From contig CAUEBO010000077.1 in NCBI GenBank assembly GCA_958454405.1, forward strand, positions 1-11,148: a DNA stretch of 11,148 nt. Reading direction: 5' to 3'. The position numbers and the translations under genes are program-made. This DNA is from an uncultured Eggerthellaceae bacterium (GTDB lineage Bacteria > Actinomycetota > Coriobacteriia > Coriobacteriales > Eggerthellaceae). Within the stretch, counting starts at the first letter, position 1, and each line of letters starts with the position of its first letter. This document shows, piece after piece, positions 1-6,599 of the stretch. The notes beneath the pieces were generated by a model. The model was given only the letters and a program-made list of their open reading frames with translations, made no database searches and was not told the origin of the DNA.

Positions 1-1
1 C

Positions 2-829
2 ATCATCGAGAGCGGCATCGACAACCCGCACACGAACACGCTCATCATCGAGGACGCGCAGCGCTACGGCCTGGCGCAGATGTACCAGCTGAAGGGCCGC
101 GTGGGCCGCTCGTCCACGCAGGCCTTCGCCTACTTCATGTTCCCCGAGCACGTGAGCCTGACCGAGGAGGCCCAGGCGCGCCTCACCGCGCTCGGCGAGC
201 ACACCGATCTGGGCAGCGGCATGCGCGTGGCCATGCGCGATCTGGAGATCCGCGGCGCGGGCAGCCTCATGGGTGCCGAGCAGTCGGGCAACATGTCTGC
301 CGTGGGCTTCGACCTGTTCGCGCAGATGCTCTCCCAGGCGGTCGGCGCCACGCGCGAAGGCGACCTCAAGGCCATGGACCAGCTGCCGCCCGCGCTTTCG
401 GACATCACGGTGAACGTGCCGGGCCACACCTACCTGCCCGAGGACTACGTGCCCGATGCCGACGAGCGCGTGCTGTGGTACCGCAAGATCGCCTCAGCCG
501 CGACGGAGCAGGCCGTGGAGGACGTGGCCGCCGACCTGACGGGCAAGCGCCCCGACATGCCGCAGGCCGCGAAGAACCTGCTGGAAAAAGCCCGCATCAA
601 GGCCTATGCGAACGAGCACCACATCAAGACGGTGTCGGTGACGGGCGGGCGATTGGTGGTGGAGCCCGTCGACGTCACCCGCGACAAGATGACGGGGCTG
701 CGGCGCGCGGGCGGCCGCTACCTGGCTGACAAGCGCAAGCTGCAGCTGCCGCTGCGCTATTTCAAACTGGACGAAGGCGACAACCTGCTGGGGCCCGTGT
801 TCGCGTTCTTGAAGGAGCTGGCGGAGTAA
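2..829 (+). CDS. mfd: Transcription-repair coupling factor Mfd, C-terminal part (5'-truncated by window edge)
   Basis: Mfd is the cytoplasmic ATP-dependent DNA translocase that removes RNA polymerase stalled at lesions and recruits UvrA. The 275 residues seen here are the end of the protein. The frame is open from base 2. It begins with the end of the second RecA-like motor lobe: IIESGIDNPHTNT, then GLAQMYQLKGRVGRS, the superfamily 2 motif VI with its arginine finger. RDLEIRGAGSLMGAEQSG follows; this segment is shared with RecG and is characteristic of the Mfd/RecG translocation region. The TRCF C-terminal domain begins near LPEDYVPDADERVLWYRKIA and continues to the TAA stop. The start lies outside the window. 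A 161-nt gap with no strong hairpin separates it from the next gene on the same strand. RecG is the main alternative, but RecG lacks the TRCF domain, so I am confident. Confidence 0.96.
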   Translation: MIESGIDNPHTNTLIIEDAQRYGLAQMYQLKGRVGRSSTQAFAYFMFPEHVSLTEEAQARLTALGEHTDLGSGMRVAMRDLEIRGAGSLMGAEQSGNMSAVGFDLFAQMLSQAVGATREGDLKAMDQLPPALSDITVNVPGHTYLPEDYVPDADERVLWYRKIASAATEQAVEDVAADLTGKRPDMPQAAKNLLEKARIKAYANEHHIKTVSVTGGRLVVEPVDVTRDKMTGLRRAGGRYLADKRKLQLPLRYFKLDEGDNLLGPVFAFLKELAE

Positions 830-990
830 GGGTCCGGGGCCGATCGCGGCCGCAACCGCCGTGCCGTCGGTGCGCAGGGCGCGGCAGGCTTCGCGCACGC
901 GATCGACTGCGGAGGGGACGCCGCCAGGTTCCGTGACCGGGAACGGGCGCGGGCGACGGCGAAGACGATTCGAAAGGAACGAGGTTGGAC

Positions 991-1467
991 ATGGAAACGA
1001 CGTTCAGGCACGCGGAGCGCGGCGACGAAGCGCTCATCTTAGAGTTCATCAAGGCGCTCGCGGACTACGAGCACCTGGCCGACGAGGTGTCGGCGACCGA
1101 GGAGCTGTTGGAGGAGTGGATCTTCGACAAGGGCAAGGCCGAGGTGCTGTTCGTCCTGGCCGACGGCGAGGAGGCGGGGTTCGCCCTGTTCTTCCACAAC
1201 TTCTCGACGTTTCTGGGCAAGGCGGGCATCTACTTGGAGGACCTGTTCGTGAAGCCGGAATTCCGCGGGTGCGGCCTGGGCAAGGCGCTGCTGAAGGAGC
1301 TGGGGCGCATCGCCAACAAGCGCGGCTGCGGCAGGCTGGAATGGTCGTGCCTCGACTGGAACCAGCCGAGCATCGACTTCTACCTGGCCATGGGTGCCGA
1401 ACCCATGGACGACTGGACCGTGTACCGCGTGGCCGGCGAGGGCCTGCGCCAGCTGCCCGGGCGGTAG
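991..1467 (+). CDS. GNAT family N-acetyltransferase, SSAT-like
   Basis: A 158-residue single-domain GNAT acetyltransferase, predicted to move an acetyl group from acetyl-CoA to an amine in the cytoplasm. The acetyl-CoA pyrophosphate loop is RGCGLG (residues 92-97), preceded by the beta-4 strand YLEDLFVKPEF. The C-terminal part WNQPSIDFYLAMGAEP carries a tyrosine (131) where the family usually has its general acid. The order YLEDLFV...RGxGxG...WNxPSIxFY resembles spermidine/spermine or thialysine acetyltransferases, so a polyamine or diamine substrate is plausible but unproven. Start choice: ATG 991 has GAGG six nt upstream (981-984). A TTG at 985 in the same frame, with AAAGGA six nt upstream, would add only two residues and cannot be excluded. 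The gene stands between mfd and marR, with a strong hairpin after its stop. Confidence 0.88.
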   Translation: METTFRHAERGDEALILEFIKALADYEHLADEVSATEELLEEWIFDKGKAEVLFVLADGEEAGFALFFHNFSTFLGKAGIYLEDLFVKPEFRGCGLGKALLKELGRIANKRGCGRLEWSCLDWNQPSIDFYLAMGAEPMDDWTVYRVAGEGLRQLPGR

Positions 1468-1508
1468 GTCCGGCGTTCGGCGGGCGCGAGCGGGCGAAGC
1501 GCGGTTCG

Positions 1509-1530
1509 CGCAGGGCCGCGCGGCCCTGCG
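1509..1530. terminator. GC-rich hairpin after the acetyltransferase, no U-tract
   Basis: Perfect inverted repeat CGCAGGGCC / GGCCCTGCG with a GCGC loop, starting 42 nt after the acetyltransferase stop. It could end mfd/GNAT transcription before the marR promoter. No run of T follows on either strand, so intrinsic termination is inferred from position and stem strength only. Confidence 0.5.
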
Positions 1531-1573
1531 TGCGGCGATGCGGAGCCGCGCTGCGATTCGTGGACGCTTCGTG

Positions 1574-1609
1574 GAGCATGCTCTGCGAGTCCGTGAACGG
1601 ACTTATACT
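1574..1609 (+). promoter_or_regulatory. Candidate marR-MATE promoter with two palindromes (possible MarR operator)
   Basis: A good -10 hexamer TATACT lies at 1604-1609, 46 nt before the marR start. Immediately upstream is a perfect inverted repeat AGTCCGT-GA-ACGGACT (1588-1603), filling the -35/-10 spacer. A second perfect palindrome GAGCATGCTC lies at 1574-1583, across the -35 region. The half-site core CGGACTT (1598-1604) recurs at 1625-1631 in the same orientation. No clear -35 hexamer is visible. MarR proteins commonly bind such dyads over their own promoter, so autoregulation is the likely reading. Which palindrome is bound cannot be decided from sequence. Confidence 0.5.
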
Positions 1610-1655
1610 TTCTTGGTACGAGATCGGACTTGTAGATGAACGGAGGACGGAGGCC

Positions 1656-2117
1656 ATGGATGCACGGCCGGAGCGCGTCAACCGCGAATACAACACCATG
1701 TTCAGGCTCGGCAACGAGCTGTACCACAACGTGGCCGTGAAGATGGGCCTGTCGGACAGCGCGTTCGACATCCTGTACGCCCTCGACGGCTTGGGCGACG
1801 GGTGCCTGCAGAAGGACGTGTGCGCGGCCGCGAGCATGACGAAGCAGACCGTGAACACGTCGGTGCACAAGCTGGAGTGCGCGGGCATCGTGGAGCTGCG
1901 GGTCGAACGCGGCCGAGGCACCCACCTGTACCTGACCCAGGCGGGGCGCGCCCTGGTCGCTGAACGCATCCGCCCGCTCGTCGCGGCGGAGGAGGCCGCG
2001 CTCGCCGACATGGCTCCGCGGGAGCGCGCGGAGCTGCTGCGGTTGTCGCACGCGTACCTGGAGCGCTTGCGCGAACGGGTGGATGCCCTGCCGTATCCCG
2101 AGCTGGGGCGCGCATGA
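1656..2117 (+). CDS. MarR family transcriptional regulator
   Basis: A 153-residue winged-helix DNA-binding protein of usual MarR length, expected to act as a dimer and to release DNA when it binds a ligand. The winged helix covers roughly residues 32-95: an alpha-helical approach (GLSDSAFDILYALDGLGDG), a recognition region AAASMTKQTVNTSVHKLECAGIVE, and a wing VERGRGTHLYLTQAGRAL. The last 45 residues form the helical dimerisation arm. The frame is open much further upstream, but ATG 1656 is chosen because GGAGGACGGAGG (1642-1653) lies directly before it and the resulting N-terminus matches the family. Its TGA overlaps the ATG of the MATE transporter, so the two are translationally coupled. By analogy with MepR-MepA pairs it most likely represses its own operon. 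The inducer is unknown. Confidence 0.92.
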   Translation: MDARPERVNREYNTMFRLGNELYHNVAVKMGLSDSAFDILYALDGLGDGCLQKDVCAAASMTKQTVNTSVHKLECAGIVELRVERGRGTHLYLTQAGRALVAERIRPLVAAEEAALADMAPRERAELLRLSHAYLERLRERVDALPYPELGRA

Positions 2118-3448
2118 CGGCGATCAGGCTTTCCGACCGCTTCAGCTACGGTCGGCTCGTGCGCTTCGCGCTGCCCTCCATCGTCATGATGATATTCACG
2201 TCCATCTACAGCGTGGTGGACGGCCTGTTCGTGTCCAACTTCGCGGGCAAGGAGGCGCTGGCGGCGGTGAATCTGGTGTTTCCGCTGGCCATGGCCTTGG
2301 GATCGGTCGGGTTCATGTTCGGCACGGGCGGGGCGGCCCTTGTGGCGAAGACGATGGGCGAAGGCGACGCCGTGCGCGCGAACCGCCTGTTCAGCTTCAT
2401 CGTGATTGCCGCCGCGGTTTCGGGCGTGGTCCTGACGGCGGTGGGGGCGCTCGCCCTCGGGCCGCTGCTCGGCTTGCTGGGCGCGCAGGGGTCGCTTCTG
2501 GACCAGGGCCTGGTCTACGGTTTCATACTGCTCGCAGCATTGACGCCGTTCATCGTGCAGAACGTGTTCCAGAGCTTCTTTATAGCGGCCGAGAAGCCGA
2601 AGGTGGGCTTGGCGGTGACCGTGGTCGCGGGCGTGACGAACATCGCGCTGGACTACCTGTTCATCGCCGTGCTGGGATGGGGGATAGCCGGCGCCGCGCT
2701 CGCCACGGCGGCGGGCCAGGTGCTTGCGGTGGCGGCGTCGACGGCGTTCTTCGCGTGCAGCAGGACGAGCCGCCTGCGCTTCGCGCGGCCTGCGGTGGAC
2801 TTCCGCGCGCTCGGCAAGACGTGCGTGAACGGATCGTCGGAGCTCATGACCGAGGTGGCCGCCTCGGTGGTCAGCATGCTGTACAACTTCCAGCTCCTCG
2901 CGCTGGCGGGCGCGGACGGCGTGGCCGCCTACGGCGTGATCATGTACGTGAACTTCGTGTTCACAGCCGTGTTCTTCGGCTTCTCCATGGGCACGGGCCC
3001 CATCGTGAGCTACCACTACGGCGCGCAGAACCGCACGGAGCTCAAGAGCCTCTTCCGCAAGAGCATGACGCTCGTGGGAGCGGCGGGCATCGCCATGTTC
3101 GCAGCGTCCCAGCTGCTGGCCGTCCCGCTCGTGGGCGTGTTCGTGGGCTATGATCCCGAGCTTGCCGCCATGACGCTGCACGGGTTCCGCATCTATGCGG
3201 TCGCGTTTCTGGTGTGCGGGTTCAACATCTACGGCTCGGCGTTCTTCACGGCGCTCAACAACGGCAAGGTGTCGGCGCTCATCTCGTTCATGCGCACGCT
3301 CGTGTTCGAGACGTCCACGGTCATGCTGCTGCCGCTTGCCTGGGGCATCGACGGCGTATGGAGCGCCATCATCGTGGCGGAGGCGTGCGCGCTCGTGCTG
3401 ACGACGTTCTTCCTGGTGTATTTGCGCAAGCCCTACGGCTACGCGTAG
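2114..3448 (+). CDS. MATE family multidrug/metabolite efflux transporter
   Basis: A 444-residue polytopic inner-membrane protein of the usual MATE length, with about twelve hydrophobic segments in two six-helix halves. Such proteins export cationic drugs or metabolites in exchange for Na+ or H+. The N-terminus FALPSIVMMIFTSIYSVVDG followed by FVSNFAGKEALAAVNLVFPL is the characteristic first-helix region. The second half starts near VNGSSELMTEVAASVVSMLYN and contains GFSMGTGPIVSYHYGAQN, the second-repeat counterpart. The ATG at 2114 overlaps the marR stop as ATGA, so translation probably couples to marR. Substrate and coupling ion cannot be read from the sequence. The adjacent MarR suggests induction by the exported compound. 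A strong hairpin follows 31 nt after the stop. Confidence 0.93.
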   Translation: MTAIRLSDRFSYGRLVRFALPSIVMMIFTSIYSVVDGLFVSNFAGKEALAAVNLVFPLAMALGSVGFMFGTGGAALVAKTMGEGDAVRANRLFSFIVIAAAVSGVVLTAVGALALGPLLGLLGAQGSLLDQGLVYGFILLAALTPFIVQNVFQSFFIAAEKPKVGLAVTVVAGVTNIALDYLFIAVLGWGIAGAALATAAGQVLAVAASTAFFACSRTSRLRFARPAVDFRALGKTCVNGSSELMTEVAASVVSMLYNFQLLALAGADGVAAYGVIMYVNFVFTAVFFGFSMGTGPIVSYHYGAQNRTELKSLFRKSMTLVGAAGIAMFAASQLLAVPLVGVFVGYDPELAAMTLHGFRIYAVAFLVCGFNIYGSAFFTALNNGKVSALISFMRTLVFETSTVMLLPLAWGIDGVWSAIIVAEACALVLTTFFLVYLRKPYGYA

Positions 3449-3478
3449 AGCCTGCGCAGGGGTCATCCGTGACGTGCG

Positions 3479-3505
3479 GGGCGCGTTTCGGGCGGAAACG
3501 CGCCC
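3479..3505. terminator. Bidirectional hairpin between convergent MATE and thioesterase genes
   Basis: Perfect 11-bp stem GGGCGCGTTTC / GAAACGCGCCC with a 5-nt loop, placed in the 78-nt gap between two convergent genes. It begins 31 nt after the MATE stop and 22 nt past the thioesterase stop. No T-run flanks it, so bidirectional termination is inferred from stem and location. Confidence 0.65.
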
Positions 3506-3526
3506 GGGCGGCGAAGCTGCCGTTTC

Positions 3527-3928
3527 CTACCGGTAGCAGGTGGCCGTCATCTTCGCGATCGCCTTGCCCAGGTCGTCCTCGACAAGGACGGTGTAGAAGC
3601 CCAGGTGCCGCCCCGGCTTGTCGCAGACGGCCGTGGCGGTGAGCTTCGCGCCCTTGGTGGAGCGCAAAAAGCTGATGCTCGAATCCACCGAAACCGTGGG
3701 CTCTTCGCCGATGTTGCAGGCGATGGCAAGCGCGAAATCCGCCAACGTGAAGATGGCGCCGCCCATGACGTTGCCCATGGCGTTGCGGTGCACGTCGGCA
3801 AGCTCCATCTCGCACACGGCGCGTCCGCGCTCTCCGGACACGATCCGACAGCCGGCCGCCTGGGTGGCGAACCGGTCGTTTTGAAAGACCGCGTCCAGTT
3901 CCTCGCGGGAAGGGTTGTCGGAGAGCAT
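3527..3928 (-). CDS. PaaI-type hotdog-fold acyl-CoA thioesterase
   Basis: A 133-residue single hotdog domain predicted to hydrolyse acyl- or aryl-CoA thioesters in the cytoplasm. The family signature is HRNAMGNVMGGAIFTLADFALAIACN (residues 47-72), written here as positions: H47, N49, G52, G56-G57 and the acidic catalytic candidate D64 in LAD, followed by the central helix. VDSSISFLRSTKGAKLTATA is the typical second half. PaaI proteins usually have histidine before the GG pair; here it is methionine 55. ATG 3928 is chosen because AAAGGA lies just upstream on the coding strand. The frame stays open 17 codons further up without family similarity. It lies 59 nt downstream of the Pro-rich membrane protein gene and may be read from that promoter. 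Substrate unknown. Confidence 0.87.
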   Translation of the reverse strand: MLSDNPSREELDAVFQNDRFATQAAGCRIVSGERGRAVCEMELADVHRNAMGNVMGGAIFTLADFALAIACNIGEEPTVSVDSSISFLRSTKGAKLTATAVCDKPGRHLGFYTVLVEDDLGKAIAKMTATCYR

Positions 3929-3959
3929 GGGATTCCTTTCAGGGCAAGGCGCGAGCGCT

Positions 3960-3975
3960 CCGGAGCAGGCTCCGG
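3960..3975 (-). terminator. Small hairpin between the Pro-rich membrane protein and thioesterase genes
   Basis: CCGGAGC / GCTCCGG with a 2-nt AG centre (in practice a 6-bp stem with a 4-nt loop), 12 nt past the stop of the upstream - strand gene. No T-run. It may partly terminate transcription or act only as an intercistronic structure. Confidence 0.35.
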
Positions 3976-3987
3976 CCATGCGCGAGG

Positions 3988-5352
3988 CTACGAGGCTTTC
4001 TCCGCCTGGTCGGCGGGCGTGGCAACGACGGCGAACAGCTCCAGGTAGTCGCCGTCCTTCACGGTCACGGTCTGCGTGCCGCCGGCGATGACGTACTTCG
4101 TGTCGGTGATGGAATCGTCGTCGAACTCGAGGTCCTTCATGACGTAGGCAGCGCTCTCGTTCGTGGTGTTGTCGGCTGCGTCCTTCTGCGGGGTGATCGC
4201 GTACTCGCCGGCTGGGATGTCGGTGCCCACGCGGTACAGGCCGCTCTGGTACGGAGCTTCCGGCGCGAACGAGGCCTTCGCGATCGGGTACATGCGCAGC
4301 GCATCGTCGCCGGGCAGATAGGCGATGACGTCGCCGCGCTCGAGCTCGGTCAGGTAGTGCCCGATGTACACGACGGACTTGTCGATGCCGTAGGAGTCGG
4401 CACCCTCCTCGTCGAACACGTAGAAGTTGCCTTCAAGGACGGGGTCTCCCTCGAGGAAGTACAGCCCGGGGTCGATGTCCTCGCCGACCGTGTAGATGCC
4501 GGGAGAGCAGCTTCCGTCCTCAACCGCGTTCGCCAGATCGCTTCCGAAGATGTCCTTGATCTCGCTGAGCGTGAAGGAGGCGGAATACGAATCGCTGTAG
4601 TCGCCGTTGCCGTAGTCGTCGAAGGGATCGTAGGAGCCGTCGTAGTCGTCGTCGTAATACGAATCGAACGAGCCGTTGTAGTTCGGGTCAAGGTAGGAGG
4701 CGCAGGCCACGCACCCGACGCAGCCCCCGATGCCGAGGAGGAACACGAGCAGGCAGCCGCACAGCACCCAGGGCCATATCTTCCTTTTCCCCGGTTCGGA
4801 TGCGGGATAGGGGGGTTGGGGCGGGTACGGGGGCTGCTGGCCTCCTCCGTAGGCTTGGGAGGGCTGCTGTCCATACTGTCCGTACTGCCCGTAGGGAGCG
4901 GCGGATCCCTGTGCGGAAGGAGGCGGGTACGCTCCGGGCGCTTGCTGATAGGGCTGCTGGGGATACGGGCTTCCCGGCTGCTGATAGGGCTGCTGAGGGT
5001 ATGGCGGCTGCTGCCCATAGGCCGGCTGGGGCTGTTGGGGATACGGCGCCTGGGGGCAGGGCTGCTGCGCTGCGGGCTGCCCCGGATCGCAGGCCGAGGG
5101 GCCGCCGAAGGCCTGCGGGCTGCTCGGCACGGCCCCTGGGCCCGGTGCGAAGGGCTGGGCGGGAATGGCGCAAGGCTGCGTGGGCGCGGCAGCCGGCGCC
5201 GATCCCGGCATCGGCGGCTGCTCGCAAGGCGGGGGCGGCGGGGGCGTTTCCTTGAAGGCCGCGTCGGCGCTTGCCGCTTGCTCGGGAAGATCGCCCGGAT
5301 CGGGTTGCCGTTCGTCGCCCTCGGCGCTGTTCGGACGTTCGGATTCGGTCAT
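3988..5352 (-). CDS. Pro/Gln-rich single-pass membrane protein with duplicated Y-x-V-G-x-D-I domain, function unknown
   Basis: A 454-residue protein I cannot name. Residues 1-188 are low-complexity, dominated by P, Q, A, G and Y, with repeated PYPQQPYQQ units (about 117-139), and are probably disordered. KRK (190-191 region) precedes one hydrophobic helix, about 192-219, unusually rich in cysteine (198, 200, 211, 214, 217). The positive-inside rule puts the disordered tail in the cytoplasm and the rest outside. Residues 221-258 are an acidic D/Y/G/S linker. The outer part holds two copies of one motif: GIYTVGEDIDPGLYFL (285-300) and GLYRVGTDIPAGEYAI (371-386). This motif recurs in many actinobacterial and Firmicutes surface proteins. 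ATG 5352 is supported by GAGGAG seven nt upstream and an extended -10 box. Surface or envelope sensing is a guess only. Confidence 0.85.
   Translation of the reverse strand: MTESERPNSAEGDERQPDPGDLPEQAASADAAFKETPPPPPPCEQPPMPGSAPAAAPTQPCAIPAQPFAPGPGAVPSSPQAFGGPSACDPGQPAAQQPCPQAPYPQQPQPAYGQQPPYPQQPYQQPGSPYPQQPYQQAPGAYPPPSAQGSAAPYGQYGQYGQQPSQAYGGGQQPPYPPQPPYPASEPGKRKIWPWVLCGCLLVFLLGIGGCVGCVACASYLDPNYNGSFDSYYDDDYDGSYDPFDDYGNGDYSDSYSASFTLSEIKDIFGSDLANAVEDGSCSPGIYTVGEDIDPGLYFLEGDPVLEGNFYVFDEEGADSYGIDKSVVYIGHYLTELERGDVIAYLPGDDALRMYPIAKASFAPEAPYQSGLYRVGTDIPAGEYAITPQKDAADNTTNESAAYVMKDLEFDDDSITDTKYVIAGGTQTVTVKDGDYLELFAVVATPADQAEKAS
4943..4995. repeat. Imperfect 36-bp tandem repeat inside the Pro/Gln-rich coding region
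   Basis: The 17-mer TGCTGATAGGGCTGCTG occurs exactly at 4943-4959 and 4979-4995, 36 nt apart. It encodes two PQQPYQQ-type units on the - strand. The 36-nt period keeps the reading frame, so repeat-number changes would lengthen or shorten the disordered tail by 12 residues. Confidence 0.8.
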
Positions 5353-5381
5353 GAATGACTCCTCGTCTCACGGTTGCGATC

Positions 5382-5390
5382 ATTCTACCA
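5382..5390 (-). promoter_or_regulatory. Extended -10 promoter for the Pro-rich membrane protein
   Basis: On the - strand TGGTAGAAT reads as an extended -10 (TG-n-TAGAAT, five of six matches to TATAAT), 30 nt before the ATG at 5352. No recognisable -35 lies 17 nt upstream, as is common for extended -10 promoters. Confidence 0.6.
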
Positions 5391-5395
5391 TACGC

Positions 5396-5433
5396 CGGAA
5401 GCGGCGCGTTTCCTGTGCGCTGCGCCGCTTCCG
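5396..5433 (-). terminator. Hairpin ending the gltX / Fe-S protein unit
   Basis: Perfect 12-bp stem CGGAAGCGGCGC / GCGCCGCTTCCG with a 14-nt loop, starting 32 nt past the Fe-S protein stop and ending just before the next - strand promoter. That position is where a terminator is expected. No U-tract is present. Confidence 0.6.
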
Positions 5434-5465
5434 TCGTCTCGAACAGGCCTTCGACCTCCGTGCGG

Positions 5466-6599
5466 TCAGTGGGCCGCAGGGGAATCGGCAGAATCCTCGC
5501 CGATTGAGAACACGGCGGCCGTTGTGTCCACCAGCTGCACGGCCCCTTCCGGGCAGGCGTCCACGCAGAGTCCGCAGCCGTTGCAGTAGCGCGGATCGTA
5601 GGCGAGCCTGCCGCTTTCGGGATCGATGGAGCGCGCTCCAGTGGGGCAGGCTTCGACGCATGCGAGCAGGTTCGTGCACAGGGCGGCGTCCGTTTCCGAA
5701 ACCGTGACGGAGACGCGCTCCGCGACGGTCGGATCGCAGCCGATGGCCTCGAGCAGCATCCGCCGTTTCGGCCACATCGTTTTGCGGGTGCGCCCCTGGG
5801 GCACGAAGTTGGCGAATTCCAACCCGTCGCTCAGGTTGAGGCGCGCCTGCGCGCGCGCCTTCTCGCGACGCTCCACGAACTCGTGCAGCACTTCCGAGTT
5901 GCGCAAGCGGCGCTTGCCGGTGGCGATGTCGCCCACGTCGCCCACCAGGTTCTCGAACGCGCTGCGCCGGTCGACGCCGACGGGGTTCGCCAGGTCTTTG
6001 ATCAGGTTCTCCTTCTCGGGGATCGTGTCCTGGTAGCCCATCTTGCGCCCGGCGGCCTCCTCGGCCGTCCCGATGGCGTGCGCGTACAGCATCTCGCCCA
6101 TCTCGCCGGCGCGCTCGCAGTACGAGAGGTCCGCCGCTATCTTCACGGGAATGTTCTCAGCCAGCACGAGCGTCCAGAACTCGGGGGAGAGGCAGGCCAG
6201 GCACGGCAGCACCACCACGTTGGCTGCGGGGTCCAGGCCGGGGAATATGTTCTCTTTGCAGGTGACCACCACGTCGTCGCCGCGCTGCGCGATGCGGCGG
6301 AAGCGCTCGTGCAGGTCGTCCATCGTCACGCGCGTGGAAGTGAATGCATCGCATATTCCCAGGCAGATGCCGCAATGCGTGCAGGCATCAGCATCTATTG
6401 CCGGACGTCCGTCCTCGTCGTAGGAGATGGCGCCCGCAGGGCAGGCGAGCGCGCAGCGCGCGCATTCCGCTCCCTGCGCGCGCATGCAGAAGTCGCGCAG
6501 CACCGCTATCTGCTCGGAGCGGCCGCTGGCCTCGCCGGCATCGGCTCCGCCGTCAGCAGCCGGCCCGTCTGGGCGGATGTCGTCGCGTTCGTCAGCCAC
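5466..6599 (-). CDS. Multi-cluster 4Fe-4S ferredoxin-like protein, function unknown
   Basis: A 377-residue soluble Fe-S protein, probably an electron carrier or redox subunit. It has no signal peptide. The N-terminal pair of motifs is C38-x7-C46-x2-C49-x3-C53-P and C73-x2-C76-x2-C79-x3-C83. The C-terminal pair is C308-x5-C314-x3-C318-P and C339-x2-C342-x2-C345-x3-C349-P. In the first C-terminal motif the second ligand position is leucine 311, which would favour a 3Fe-4S or an incomplete cluster. A middle domain carries C114, LPCLACLSPEFW (C133, C136) and C161, possibly another metal site; the layout vaguely recalls MvhD/FlpD-type hydrogenase-heterodisulfide reductase linkers, but this is a weak impression. 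Translation starts at GTG 6599, overlapping the gltX stop by 8 nt (GTGGCTGA), with GAGG just upstream. No partner enzyme lies in the window. Confidence 0.88.
   Translation of the reverse strand: MADERDDIRPDGPAADGGADAGEASGRSEQIAVLRDFCMRAQGAECARCALACPAGAISYDEDGRPAIDADACTHCGICLGICDAFTSTRVTMDDLHERFRRIAQRGDDVVVTCKENIFPGLDPAANVVVLPCLACLSPEFWTLVLAENIPVKIAADLSYCERAGEMGEMLYAHAIGTAEEAAGRKMGYQDTIPEKENLIKDLANPVGVDRRSAFENLVGDVGDIATGKRRLRNSEVLHEFVERREKARAQARLNLSDGLEFANFVPQGRTRKTMWPKRRMLLEAIGCDPTVAERVSVTVSETDAALCTNLLACVEACPTGARSIDPESGRLAYDPRYCNGCGLCVDACPEGAVQLVDTTAAVFSIGEDSADSPAAH

Noticed and set aside
830..990. Terminator after mfd
   Set aside because: Only short imperfect pairings such as GTTCC/GGAAC are present, too weak to call.
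861..1655. Upstream in-frame extension of marR
   Set aside because: It overlaps the acetyltransferase gene, is arginine-rich nonsense and lacks a ribosome site; ATG 1656 has a strong one.
1049..3466. Very long open frame on the - strand opposite the acetyltransferase, marR and MATE genes
   Set aside because: Its translation is R/H/A-rich low-information sequence with no domain, and three well-recognised + strand genes occupy the region. It is a codon-bias shadow.
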